From contig NZ_JAGMUO010000120.1 in assembly GCF_019049325.1 (NCBI RefSeq), forward strand, positions 124,218 through 188,217: DNA of 64,000 bases. The letters run 5' to 3'. A model generated the notes under the pieces. That model saw nothing but the letters and a program-made list of their open reading frames with translations. It was not told the origin of the DNA and did not search any database. Below are positions 44,402 to 52,813 of the stretch, piece after piece. The position numbers were made by a program, and so were the translations under genes. Every line of letters starts with the position of its first letter. The first letter of the stretch is position 1. Source of the DNA: Streptomyces sp. AC512_CC834. GTDB lineage: Bacteria > Actinomycetota > Actinomycetes > Streptomycetales > Streptomycetaceae.

Positions 44402-45370
44402 TCAGGCCGTGCCCAGCGCGCCTGCCCGGGCGGCACGGAAGGCGGAGACCGGGTCGCGGTCCGGGTACGACCACGGCGCGGGCGTGGCGTGCTCGCCGAT
44501 TCGGTGGAAGAGGGCGGCGGCCTCGGCGCCGCGGCCCTCACAGGACTTGGCGTGGGCGAGGAAGTTGAGGTCGATCAGCCGGCGCGGGTGGCCGTCCTGC
44601 TCCCACTCCAGCCACCAGTCGAAGGCCGCCTTCATCACCAGCCGGGCGCGCCGGCCGACCCAGTGGCCACAGGCGTTCGGGTCGGTGGACTCGTGGCCGG
44701 CGGCCGCCAGTACGCGGTAGCGCTCGGCGTGCGCGACGACGGGGAGGATGGCCAGCGGGGAGTCGGCGGGGGCCTGCTCGGCGGCCCAGGTGGCGAAGTC
44801 GTACACCTCGTGCAGCGGGTCGGGACCCCCGTCGCCGCCGCGCTCGGCGAGCCGGGCCACCATCAGGTGATGGGCGTGATGGTGATCGGCGTACCGTGCT
44901 CGCACCTCGTCGAAGACACGGACGACGTCGGCGTCGGCGCCCAGCGAACGCTCCAGCATGAGCAGGCCGAGCCAGGGCGTGGGATCGTCCGGCACGAGGG
45001 CGGCGGCGTCCCGGCACCCCTCGCGGACCCGCGCGGGCTTCTCCTTGCCCCGCAGGGCGCGGTGGACCAGGGCGAGGGCAAGCAGGACGGACGCGTCGGC
45101 GGAGTCGGGTTCGGCGAGCAGCCACTCGCGGGCCCAGGGCGCGCAGTGGGGCTCCCCGGCGAGTACGGCCACCCGGTGCCCGCGGCGGTCCCAGTCGTCA
45201 CCCGTGTGGACCAGCAAGGAACGGACGGACTGCCATCGTCCCTGGGCCAACGCGGCGCGGACGGCAACGAGTTCGGCGTCGTCGAGGGCCTCGTCGAAGG
45301 CTTGGGCCGCGCGTTTGCGGCCGCGGCCGAGGGGAGGCGGAGGTGGGGACACCGCGGGAAACTTCCTCAC
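44402..45370 (-). CDS. TPR-like hypothetical protein
   Basis: 322 residues, helical throughout. It has repeated hydrophobic patterns such as ALVHRALRGKEKPARVREGCRDAAALVPDDPTPWLGLLMLERSLG that resemble tetratricopeptide-type helical repeats. A proline run occurs near residue 10. No signal peptide is seen. GTG 45370 is a best guess, as there is no ribosome site and the reading frame stays open into the upstream repeats. The function is unknown. It lies 77 bases upstream of the permease on the same strand. Confidence 0.75.
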   Translation of the reverse strand: MRKFPAVSPPPPPLGRGRKRAAQAFDEALDDAELVAVRAALAQGRWQSVRSLLVHTGDDWDRRGHRVAVLAGEPHCAPWAREWLLAEPDSADASVLLALALVHRALRGKEKPARVREGCRDAAALVPDDPTPWLGLLMLERSLGADADVVRVFDEVRARYADHHHAHHLMVARLAERGGDGGPDPLHEVYDFATWAAEQAPADSPLAILPVVAHAERYRVLAAAGHESTDPNACGHWVGRRARLVMKAAFDWWLEWEQDGHPRRLIDLNFLAHAKSCEGRGAEAAALFHRIGEHATPAPWSYPDRDPVSAFRAARAGALGTA

Positions 45371-45395
45371 GCGACGCGGTAGGTCGTCGTAGCCG

Positions 45396-45451
45396 GATTG
45401 CCATGACCGGAATGCCATGAACTGATCGCCATGAACTGATTGCCATGAACT
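45396..45451. repeat. Four 14-bp tandem repeats (iteron-like) in a divergent promoter region
   Basis: Units 45396-45409, 45410-45423, 45424-45437 and 45438-45451 share GA-x-x-GCCATGA-(A/C)-C-x. They lie between the TPR-like gene (minus) and the DMT gene (plus) and do not code. Confidence 0.9.
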
Positions 45452-45480
45452 GATCACGCACAGCAAACCGGCAGCCAAGG

Positions 45481-45492
45481 CTTGACGTCAAG
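45481..45492. promoter_or_regulatory. 12-bp perfect palindrome
   Basis: CTTGACGTCAAG lies 30 bases from the 14-bp repeats in the same intergenic region. It is a possible operator. Confidence 0.5.
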
Positions 45493-45662
45493 AGGAATCG
45501 CTCCGTTACACGCGTCAACTCGTGTGACACCAGGGGAACTTGTCACCGAACCCGCCCTCTCCCCCACCCCGAATGCGCCACTCGCCCGGCACCCGGCGCC
45601 CGCCCGCACTAGAGTCGTCCCCGACGCACCCCGTGACCCGACTGACGATCGAGGTACGCAGC

Positions 45663-46556
45663 GTGTCGGTTCTGGTTCTGGTTCTCGCCGTGAGCGCCGC
45701 ATGCTGTCTGGGCTTCGGTTTCGTCCTCCAGCAGAACGCGGCCCAGCGCGCTCCGCTGGGCGACTTCCTCTCGCCCCGCCTCCTGCTCGACCTGGTGCGG
45801 GTGCCACGCTGGCTGGCCGGCATGGGGCTGATGGTGGCCGGCATGGTACTGGGCGCGATCGCCCTGGGCGGCGGTGAACTGACCCTCGTCGAGCCGCTTC
45901 TGGCGACGAACCTCCTCTTCGCCCTCGCCCTCTCCCGCATCCAGACCCGGCAGCCGCTGGGCCGCCAGGGCTGGGCCGGACTCGCGCTGCTCGCGGGCGG
46001 CGTGACGGCGTTCATCCTGGCCGGTGAGCCGCGCGGCGGCAGCGCGGTGACCGACCCGGTGCGGCACTGGCTGATCGTCGGCGTGATGCTTGGCCTGGCC
46101 CTGCTGCTCACGCTGTGCGCCGGCCGCTTCCGGCTGACCTGGGGCCCGATGCTGCTGGCCCTGGCCGCCGGTCTGCTGTACGGGGTGCAGGACGGGTTGA
46201 CCCGGGTCAGCGGCCGGCGCTTCGCCGCGGGCGGCTTCGCCGAACTCCTGACGGGCTGGCAGCCGTACGCCGTGGTGATGCTCGGCGTCACCGGCCTGGT
46301 CCTGGTCCAGAGCGCCTTCGAGACGGCGCCCCTGCGCAGGTCGCTGCCCGCCCTGACGGCGGCCCAGCCGCTCGCGGGCATCGCCTGCGGGGTCGGTTTC
46401 CTCGGCGACCGGCTGCACACCGACACCGGGGCCCTCGCGGCGGAGGCGGGCGGTCTCGCGGCGGTCGTGGCGGGCATCGTCCTGCTGGGCATGCACCCGG
46501 CGATGCCCCAGGGCACGGGCGAGAGCGGGCACGAACGGGCCCTGCAACGACGCTGA
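45663..46556 (+). CDS. DMT-superfamily (EamA-like) membrane transporter
   Basis: 297 residues with about nine or ten hydrophobic helices, including GFGFVLQQNAAQRAP, GELTLVEPLLATNLLFALAL and a second copy near the C-terminus. This is the actinobacterial DMT-permease type. GTG 45663 is chosen for GAGG eight bases upstream. GTG 45633, 18 bases after a TAGAGT -10 hexamer, is the alternative. The substrate is unknown. Confidence 0.88.
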   Translation: MSVLVLVLAVSAACCLGFGFVLQQNAAQRAPLGDFLSPRLLLDLVRVPRWLAGMGLMVAGMVLGAIALGGGELTLVEPLLATNLLFALALSRIQTRQPLGRQGWAGLALLAGGVTAFILAGEPRGGSAVTDPVRHWLIVGVMLGLALLLTLCAGRFRLTWGPMLLALAAGLLYGVQDGLTRVSGRRFAAGGFAELLTGWQPYAVVMLGVTGLVLVQSAFETAPLRRSLPALTAAQPLAGIACGVGFLGDRLHTDTGALAAEAGGLAAVVAGIVLLGMHPAMPQGTGESGHERALQRR

Positions 46557-46582
46557 CGGGCCGGACGCGCTTGGATGGCGGC

Positions 46583-47092
46583 ATGAGCGCTGCTGACGAG
46601 ATCCTCGACATCGTCGACGAGAACGACCGCGTCGTCGGCCAGGCCCTGCGGGGCGACGCGTACGCACGGGGGCTGCGCCACCGCTGCGCGTTCGTGTGGG
46701 CCCGGGACCCCGAGGGGCGCGTCTTCGTCCACCGCCGCACGGCGACGAAGCTGGTGTTTCCCTCCCTGTACGACATGTTCGTCGGCGGGGTGGTGGGCGC
46801 GGGCGAGTCCTACGACGACGCGGCGCTGCGGGAGGCGGAGGAGGAGCTGGGGGTGAGCGGGCTGCCGCGGCCCGAGTTCCTCTTCAAGTTCCTGTACGAC
46901 GACGGCGCCGGGCGGACCTGGTGGTCGGCGGTGTACGAGGTGCGCTGCGAGGGGCCGGTGTCTCCGCAGGTGGAGGAGGTGGCCTGGCACGGGTTCCTGC
47001 CGGAGGCGGAGCTGGAGCGACGGCTCGGCGAGTGGGAGTTCGTGCCGGACGGTTTGTCGGCGTATGCGCGGCTGCGGGCTTGGCGGGGGTGA
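46583..47092 (+). CDS. Nudix hydrolase
   Basis: 169 residues. The Nudix box GGVVGAGESYDDAALREAEEELGV lies at about residues 72-95. An N-terminal strand region, DEILDIVDENDRVVG, resembles the YfcD/IPP-isomerase-like branch. It hydrolyses some nucleoside-diphosphate-linked substrate. Its start is 26 bases after the transporter stop. Confidence 0.92.
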   Translation: MSAADEILDIVDENDRVVGQALRGDAYARGLRHRCAFVWARDPEGRVFVHRRTATKLVFPSLYDMFVGGVVGAGESYDDAALREAEEELGVSGLPRPEFLFKFLYDDGAGRTWWSAVYEVRCEGPVSPQVEEVAWHGFLPEAELERRLGEWEFVPDGLSAYARLRAWRG

Positions 47093-47151
47093 CGGGGTTT
47101 TGGGGCCGGCGCTGGCCGGGTGCCGCCCTCTTTGGGACGGGTGCCGCCCTG

Positions 47152-47190
47152 GGGGTACCTCCCAGGCCGTTCAGGCACTGGGGGAGGCAC
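47152..47190. repeat. Dispersed Streptomyces hairpin element
   Basis: GTACCTCCCAGGCC...GGCACTGGGGGAGGCAC forms an imperfect hairpin after the Nudix gene. A related hairpin is inside the MITE at 61809-61850. Confidence 0.6.
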
Positions 47191-47299
47191 GATTGCCCGC
47201 GGTTGGGGCGGGCGGGCGACCGCCCGTGGCGGGAGGCGTGCGGGCGGCTGGGTGTGGCGGGGGCGGCGGCTGGGTGTGGGTGGGGTGGGTGGTGGCGGA

Positions 47300-47311
47300 T
47301 AGGGTCCGGGG
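47300..47311 (+). promoter_or_regulatory. Leaderless -10 element of the DUF202 pair
   Basis: TAGGGT (47300-47305), six bases, then GTG 47312. Confidence 0.5.
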
Positions 47312-47704
47312 GTGAGCGAATTTGTGCGGAACGTCCGGCTGTGGTTTGCGCCCGAGGAGGTCCGGCAGGAGGGCGGCACCCCCGACTACCGGTTCTCGCT
47401 GGCGAACGAGCGCACGTTCCTGGCCTGGCTGCGCACCGCCCTCGCCCTGATCGGCGGCGGGTTCGCGGTGGATCAGTTCCTGCCCGACCTGCGCTGGGGC
47501 TGGCGCGTGGGGCTCGCGCTGGCGTTGCTCGCGGCCGGTGTGCTGTGCTCGCTGCGCGCCGTGAACCACTGGGTGCGCTGCGAACGCGCCATGCGCCGGG
47601 GCGAGAGCCTTCCCGTCTCCCGCTTCCCGGCCCTGCTCAGTCTGGTCGTCGCGGTGGTCGCCGTGGTCATGGTCGTCGTGGTCCTCACCGGCTGGGAGGG
47701 CTGA
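47312..47704 (+). CDS. DUF202/YidH-family membrane protein
   Basis: 130 residues with three membrane segments after the family signature FSLANERTFLAWLRTALALIGGGFAV (about 29-54). The function is unknown. It is paired with a second DUF202 gene two bases downstream. Confidence 0.9.
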   Translation: MSEFVRNVRLWFAPEEVRQEGGTPDYRFSLANERTFLAWLRTALALIGGGFAVDQFLPDLRWGWRVGLALALLAAGVLCSLRAVNHWVRCERAMRRGESLPVSRFPALLSLVVAVVAVVMVVVVLTGWEG

Positions 47705-47706
47705 GC

Positions 47707-48039
47707 GTGAGCGGCGGCGCCGACGCGGCATCCCCGGGCCGCGACCCCGGGCTCCAGCCCGAGCGCACCCGGCTCGCCTGGCGCCGTACCACTCTGTCCG
47801 GCACGGTCGTCGCCGTACTCGCCGCCAAGGCCGCGCTGCACGGCGGCGCGACGGCCGCCTCGGTACTCGCGGCCGCCCTGTGCTGCGCCCTCTGGCTGGC
47901 CTTCCTGCGCATCGCCCACGGCCGCATCCGCACCCTCGCCTCGGCGAACCGGCCCCGCGCCCTCACCCCGGCCCACGCCACGGCGGCGACCCTGTGCACC
48001 GCGGCCCTCGCGGTCTGCGGCGCGTTCCTCGTCCTCTGA
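47707..48039 (+). CDS. Second DUF202 membrane protein
   Basis: 110 residues. LQPERTRLAWRRTTLSGTVVAVLAAKAAL is the DUF202 signature and three hydrophobic helices follow. GGGAGGGC precedes the GTG. It probably works with, or forms a heteromer with, the preceding DUF202 protein. Confidence 0.9.
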   Translation: MSGGADAASPGRDPGLQPERTRLAWRRTTLSGTVVAVLAAKAALHGGATAASVLAAALCCALWLAFLRIAHGRIRTLASANRPRALTPAHATAATLCTAALAVCGAFLVL

Positions 48040-48125
48040 GGCCCGGCAGGCGGGTGCGGCCGGGCCGGTGAGCCCGGTGTCCACGCCCGTAACGCCGATC
48101 ACGTTCCGCCGACCCACTGGACGAC

Positions 48126-48160
48126 ATACCGACTGGTCGGCATCATATGTCGGGTACTGT
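48126..48160 (+). promoter_or_regulatory. TetR-type operator and promoter of the kinase-dehydrogenase operon
   Basis: ATACCGACTGGTCGGCAT (48126-48143) is a near-perfect palindrome. TACTGT at 48155-48160 is a likely -10. The same ATACCGACTGGT occurs upstream of the SDR gene at 53659-53670 on the other strand. Confidence 0.65.
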
Positions 48161-48182
48161 TCACCTGCCGTAGGGAGCGACG

Positions 48183-49208
48183 ATGAGCCCCGACCACCCG
48201 CCCGGACTCGATCTCGACCGGTTGCGCGGCCTGCTCGACCGCGAGCGGCCCGGCCTGGTGACCGGCGCGCTGTCCGGCCGGCTGATCGAGGGTGGCCGGT
48301 CGAACCTCACCTACGCGGTCTCGGACGGCACCGCCCGCTGGGTCGTACGACGCCCCCCGCTCGGCCACGTCCTGGCCACGGCGCACGACATGAGGCGCGA
48401 GCACCGGGTCATCAGCGCCCTGCACCCCACCCACGTACCGGTCCCGCGTCCGGTGCTCCTCTGCGAGGACGACGAGGTCCTCGGCGCGCCCTTCTACGTC
48501 ATGGAGTTCGTCGAGGGCACCCCGTACCGCACCGCCGAACAGCTCACCCCCCTCGGCCCCGAGCGCACCCGCGCCGCCGTGCTGAACCTCGTCGACACCC
48601 TCGTCGGCCTGCACGCGGTGGACCCCGCCGAGGTCGGCCTCGCGGACTTCGGCCGCCCCGAGGGCTTCCTGGACCGCCAGTTGCGCCGCTGGGCCAAGCA
48701 GCTCGACGCGTCCCGCAACCGCGACCTCGCCGGCATCGACGAGCTGCACGCCACCCTCGGACGTGAGCTGCCCCCCTCCCCCGCCGCGACGGTCGTGCAC
48801 GGTGACTACCGCCTCGACAACGTCCTGATCGGCGGCGAGAACGACGACATCAGGGCGATCCTCGACTGGGAGATGTCCACGCTCGGCGACCCGCTGACCG
48901 ACCTCGGCCTGCTGGTGATGTACAGCATGCCGCTCGGCCTGCCGGACTCCCCCGTCTCCACCACCGCCCGGGCCCCCGGCCACCCCGCCCCCGCCGAGCT
49001 GATCGAGCGGTACGCCGCCCGCTCGGGGCGCGACGTGTCCGCCGTCGCCTGGTACACGGCGTTCGCGTGGTTCAAGCTCGCCGTGATCCTGGAGGGCATC
49101 CACTACCGCTACACGCTGGGCCAGACGGTCGGCCCCGGCTTCGACCGCATCGGCGATCTCGTCCCCGTCTTCATCGAGCACGGCCTGACCACCCTTCAGA
49201 AGGGCTGA
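48183..49208 (+). CDS. APH-like phosphotransferase (ACAD10/11- and LvaA-type)
   Basis: 341 residues. The kinase motifs are the catalytic VVHGDYRLDNVLIG (about 200-213) and the metal-binding AILDWEMSTLGDP (about 221-233). This is the branch found with acyl-CoA dehydrogenases in ACAD10/ACAD11 and in levulinate catabolism, where it phosphorylates a 4-hydroxyacyl-CoA. It is not an antibiotic-resistance kinase by context. The next gene starts 7 bases downstream. Confidence 0.88.
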   Translation: MSPDHPPGLDLDRLRGLLDRERPGLVTGALSGRLIEGGRSNLTYAVSDGTARWVVRRPPLGHVLATAHDMRREHRVISALHPTHVPVPRPVLLCEDDEVLGAPFYVMEFVEGTPYRTAEQLTPLGPERTRAAVLNLVDTLVGLHAVDPAEVGLADFGRPEGFLDRQLRRWAKQLDASRNRDLAGIDELHATLGRELPPSPAATVVHGDYRLDNVLIGGENDDIRAILDWEMSTLGDPLTDLGLLVMYSMPLGLPDSPVSTTARAPGHPAPAELIERYAARSGRDVSAVAWYTAFAWFKLAVILEGIHYRYTLGQTVGPGFDRIGDLVPVFIEHGLTTLQKG

Positions 49209-49214
49209 CCCGTC

Positions 49215-50429
49215 ATGGACTTCGCGTACGACGCACGCACCGAGGAACTCCGCGCCAGGCTGCTCGCCTTCATGGACGAGCACGTCCACCCGGCCGAGCA
49301 GGTCGCCCACGAGCAGCGGGCCCTCCTCGCCTCCCCCTGGGACACCCCGCAGGTCGTGGAGGACCTGAAGGCCGAGGCCCGCCGCCAGGGCCTGTGGAAC
49401 CTGTTCCTGCCCGACACCGACCACGGCGCGGGCCTCACCAACCTCCAGTACGCCCCGCTGGCCGAGATCACCGGCCGCAGCCCGCAGCTCGCGCCGACAG
49501 CGACGAACTGCGCCGCGCCGGACACCGGGAACATGGAGGTGCTGGCCCAGTTCGCCGACGAGGCGCAGCAGAAGCAGTGGCTGCAGCCGCTGCTCGCCGG
49601 GGAGATCCGCTCGGCGTTCGCGATGACCGAGCCGGACGTGGCCTCCTCGGACGCCACGAACATCACCACGCACATCGAGCGCGACGGCGACGAGTACGTC
49701 GTCACGGGCCGCAAGTGGTACATCTCCGGGGCGATGAACCCGGACTGCCGGATCTTCATCGTGATGGGCAAGACCGACCCGGAGGGCGAGGACATCCGCC
49801 GCCAGCAGTCGATGGTGCTGGTCCCGCGCGACACGCCCGGCGTCACCGTGAACCGGGCGATGCAGGTCTTCGGATACGAGGACCACTACCACGGCGGCCA
49901 CGCCGAGGTGACGTTCGACCACGCGCGCGTGCCGGTGTCGAACCTGATCGGCGAGGAGGGCGGCGGCTTCGCCATCGCCCAGGCCCGGCTCGGTCCCGGC
50001 CGGATCCACCACTGCATGCGGCTGATCGGCATGGCGGAGCGGGCGATCGAGCTGATGTGCCGCCGGGCGGTGTCCCGCGACGCCTTCGGCAAGTCGCTGG
50101 CCCAGCAGGGCGTCGTCCACAACTGGATCGCGGACGCCCGGGTCACCGTGGAGCAACTGCGGCTCCTGGTGCTGAAGACCGCGTGGCTGATGGACACGGT
50201 CGGCAACCGGGGCGCGCACACCGAGATCCAGGCCATCAAGATCGCCACGCCCCGCGCGGTGGTCGACATCATCGACCGGGCCATCCAGTTGCACGGCGCG
50301 GGCGGCGTGAGCCAGGACTTCCCGCTGGCCGAGCTGTACGCCGGCGCCCGGACGCTGATGATCGCCGACGGTCCGGACGAGGTCCACCAGCGCTCGCTGG
50401 CCCGCCGGGAGATCAAGAAGTACCGCTGA
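49215..50429 (+). CDS. Acyl-CoA dehydrogenase (ACAD10/11-like)
   Basis: 404 residues, FAD-dependent. It has FAMTEPDVASSDATNI (about 136-151), the substrate-binding RISG-like KWYISGAMNP and a C-terminal QLHGAGGVSQDFPLAELYAGARTLMIADGPDEVH. It is coupled to the kinase gene. In the ACAD11 and LvaC systems this partner removes phosphate from a 4-phosphoacyl-CoA to give an enoyl-CoA. That specific activity is inferred here. Confidence 0.9.
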   Translation: MDFAYDARTEELRARLLAFMDEHVHPAEQVAHEQRALLASPWDTPQVVEDLKAEARRQGLWNLFLPDTDHGAGLTNLQYAPLAEITGRSPQLAPTATNCAAPDTGNMEVLAQFADEAQQKQWLQPLLAGEIRSAFAMTEPDVASSDATNITTHIERDGDEYVVTGRKWYISGAMNPDCRIFIVMGKTDPEGEDIRRQQSMVLVPRDTPGVTVNRAMQVFGYEDHYHGGHAEVTFDHARVPVSNLIGEEGGGFAIAQARLGPGRIHHCMRLIGMAERAIELMCRRAVSRDAFGKSLAQQGVVHNWIADARVTVEQLRLLVLKTAWLMDTVGNRGAHTEIQAIKIATPRAVVDIIDRAIQLHGAGGVSQDFPLAELYAGARTLMIADGPDEVHQRSLARREIKKYR

Positions 50430-50441
50430 GCGAGGCGGCGC

Positions 50442-50467
50442 CCCCGGAGCCCTCCGTGGCTCCGGGG
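50442..50467. terminator. Hairpin between convergent acyl-CoA dehydrogenase and TetR genes
   Basis: A 10-bp stem (50442-50451/50458-50467) with a 6-nt loop. Four 11-bp TCACGGACGCC-like repeats follow at 50480-50523. Confidence 0.65.
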
Positions 50468-50512
50468 CCCGTCACCTCCTCACGGACGCCTCACGGACAC
50501 CTCGCGGACGCG

Positions 50513-51115
50513 TCACGGGCGCAGTGCGCGCAGCAGCAGGTCTGCGAGGTGGTCGGCGACCTCCTGCGGGCTGAGCGGGCCGTCTGGGCGGTACCAGGTC
50601 GACAGGTGGTGGATGGAACCGAAGTGGTAGTCCACCACCAGGTCGGCCGGGGTCTCCTTGGTGAAGACGCCGGCCCGCTGGCCCTCCTCGATGAGCGCGC
50701 GGAAACGCTCGTGGTAGCGCCGGCGCTCCGCGCGCACCTGCTTGTTCTTCTCCGGGCTGAGCTGGTGCATGGAGCGGAAGAAGATCGACGCGTCGTCGAG
50801 GTTGTCGATGGTCGTGACGACGACGTCGGCCGCCGCGTCCCGCACCCGCTTCTCGACCGGCTCGTCGGAGTCCGCGAAGGCGTCCAGGCGTTCCTGCTGG
50901 AGGCGCAGCACGCGCGCGTACACCTCGTGCAGGAGGTCGTCCTTGGAGCCGAAGTAGTGGTACAGCGCCCCCTTGGTGACGCCGGCCGCCTCCACGATCT
51001 CCTGTACCGAGGTGCGGTCGTAGCCCTGCTCGGCGAAGAGCCGGGTGGCGGCGGCCAGGAGCCGCTGCGGCACCGGAGTGCCGTCCCCGTCCGTGGTCCT
51101 GGGCACTGCCGTCAC
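50513..51115 (-). CDS. TetR-family regulator
   Basis: 200 residues. The HTH is RTSVQEIVEAAGVTKGALYHYFGSKDDLLHEVY (about 34-66), with a lipid/acyl-CoA-type C-terminal domain. It is the last gene after SDR and ligase on the minus strand, with the ligase stop 24 bases upstream. It is the natural candidate for binding the ATACCGACTGGT sites. GTG start with AAAGG upstream. Confidence 0.9.
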   Translation of the reverse strand: MTAVPRTTDGDGTPVPQRLLAAATRLFAEQGYDRTSVQEIVEAAGVTKGALYHYFGSKDDLLHEVYARVLRLQQERLDAFADSDEPVEKRVRDAAADVVVTTIDNLDDASIFFRSMHQLSPEKNKQVRAERRRYHERFRALIEEGQRAGVFTKETPADLVVDYHFGSIHHLSTWYRPDGPLSPQEVADHLADLLLRALRP

Positions 51116-51139
51116 CTGCCTTTCCGTTTCAGTTTCCGT

Positions 51140-52813
51140 TCACTGTCCGTCCTGGTGCGTACGGGAACGCAGTTCCCGACGGAGGATCTTCCCACTCGCC
51201 GTCTTCGGCAGGTCGGGCAGGATCTCCACCTGGCGCGGGTATTTGTAGGCGGCCAGTCTCTCCTCGCAGTACGCGGCGAGTGCGTCCGGGTCCGCCCCGG
51301 CGCCCGGCCGGAGGCTGATGTAGGCCTTGACGGTCTCCCCGCGGTACCCGTCGGGCACGCCGACGACGGCCGCCTCGCGCACCGCCGGGTGGGTGTAGAG
51401 CACGTCCTCGACCTCGCGCGGCCAGACCTTGAAGCCGGAGGCGTTGATCATGTCCTTCTTGCGGTCGACGACGTAGAGCCACCCCTGGGCGTCCATGAAG
51501 CCGATGTCGCCGGTGCGCAGCTCGCCGCCGGGAAAGGTCTCGGCGGTGGCGTCGGGGCGGCGCCAGTAGCCGGGGACGACCTGCGGGCCGCTCACGACGA
51601 TCTCGCCCTGTTCCCCGAAGGGCACCTCGGCGCCCTGCTCGTCGACGACGCGGACGATCGTCTCGGGGCCCGGCACGCCGACCGCGAGGGTCCCGGAGAC
51701 GGGGTCGACCGGGGCCTCCAGGTGCGGCGGGACGGAGGCGCACGGCGCGGTGCACTCGGTGAGTCCGTAGCCGTTGCGGATGTACGGGCCGAAGCCCGCG
51801 CGGAACTTCTCCACCAGGGCGGGCGGCAGCGGGGCGCCGCCGGAGGAGATGTTGGCGAAGGACGCGAAGTGCTCGCGGGTGACGGCGGGGTGGGCGGCGA
51901 GCGCCATGAAGGCGGTGGACGGGCCGACCGTGTAGTGCGGCCGGTGCTCGGCGAACGCGTCCAGGACCACGCCCGCCTCGAAGCGGTACGCCAGGACGAG
52001 CGTGCCCACGCTGTTCAGGCAGGCGCCCAGCTCGCAGACCATGCCGGTGATGTGGAACAGCGGCGCCAGCGCGAAGTAGACCGGCTCCTCGGGCAGGCCG
52101 AGCCCGGTGCGCTGGCGCTCCGCGTTGTACATGATGTTGCGGTGGGTGTTGGTGGCGCCCTTGGGTGTGCCGCTGGTGCCCGAGGTGTAGCTGATGAGCG
52201 CGGTGTCTCCGGGTTCCGGATCGCGTCCCCGCGGAGCCTTGTGACCGGCGCGGGCCGCCTCCGTGAGGTCGTCGGCGTCGGTGGCGCCCGGCTCCACGCG
52301 CTCGAACGCCAGCACGCGCGCGTCCCCGCGGGTTTGGAAGTCCAACTCGCATCCCGTGAGCGCGATCCGCACCGGCGAGTCCGCGGCCGTCTCTCGTAGG
52401 TACGACTCCCAGGCCCGGTCGGAGCAGATCAGCGCGGCCACCTCGCCGTCCCGCAGGACGTGGCCGACCTCGCCCGATTTGTACATGGGGTTGACGGGCA
52501 CGACGACCGCGCCCGCCTTCCAGGCGCCCAGCAGCGCGAGCACGAAGTGCGGGGAGTTCTGCAGCAGGACCGCGACCCGCTCGCCGCGCTCCAGTCCGCG
52601 CGCGGCGAGGTGCCCCGCGACGGAGTCGCTCAGCTCGTCCACCTCGCGGTAGGTGAGGCGGCCGTCGAAGTAGGCGAGGAAGGCGCGGTCGGGGGCCTCG
52701 GCGGCGGCCCGGCGCAGCGCGTGCACCAGGGAGGCGTCCGGGTCGAGCGGGGCCTTCTGGACGTCGGTCAGCAGGCCCAGCCAGGGCTTGGCCGCGTAAG
52801 GGGAGCCGGTCAC
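51140..52813 (-). CDS. AMP-dependent acyl-CoA synthetase
   Basis: 557-residue ANL-superfamily ligase. The P-loop is YTSGTSGTPKGATNTHRN, with NGYGLTE, the TGDIGF hinge-side motif and a catalytic Lys in PKTASGKILRREL. It forms an acyl-CoA via acyl-AMP. The GTG overlaps the SDR stop by four bases. The substrate is not defined by motif. The cluster suggests a keto or hydroxy acid. Confidence 0.93.
   Translation of the reverse strand: MTGSPYAAKPWLGLLTDVQKAPLDPDASLVHALRRAAAEAPDRAFLAYFDGRLTYREVDELSDSVAGHLAARGLERGERVAVLLQNSPHFVLALLGAWKAGAVVVPVNPMYKSGEVGHVLRDGEVAALICSDRAWESYLRETAADSPVRIALTGCELDFQTRGDARVLAFERVEPGATDADDLTEAARAGHKAPRGRDPEPGDTALISYTSGTSGTPKGATNTHRNIMYNAERQRTGLGLPEEPVYFALAPLFHITGMVCELGACLNSVGTLVLAYRFEAGVVLDAFAEHRPHYTVGPSTAFMALAAHPAVTREHFASFANISSGGAPLPPALVEKFRAGFGPYIRNGYGLTECTAPCASVPPHLEAPVDPVSGTLAVGVPGPETIVRVVDEQGAEVPFGEQGEIVVSGPQVVPGYWRRPDATAETFPGGELRTGDIGFMDAQGWLYVVDRKKDMINASGFKVWPREVEDVLYTHPAVREAAVVGVPDGYRGETVKAYISLRPGAGADPDALAAYCEERLAAYKYPRQVEILPDLPKTASGKILRRELRSRTHQDGQ

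Noticed and set aside
48183..49208. Aminoglycoside-resistance kinase
   Set aside because: The APH fold is present, but the partner acyl-CoA dehydrogenase and the ACAD10/11-type sequence point to acyl-CoA metabolism.
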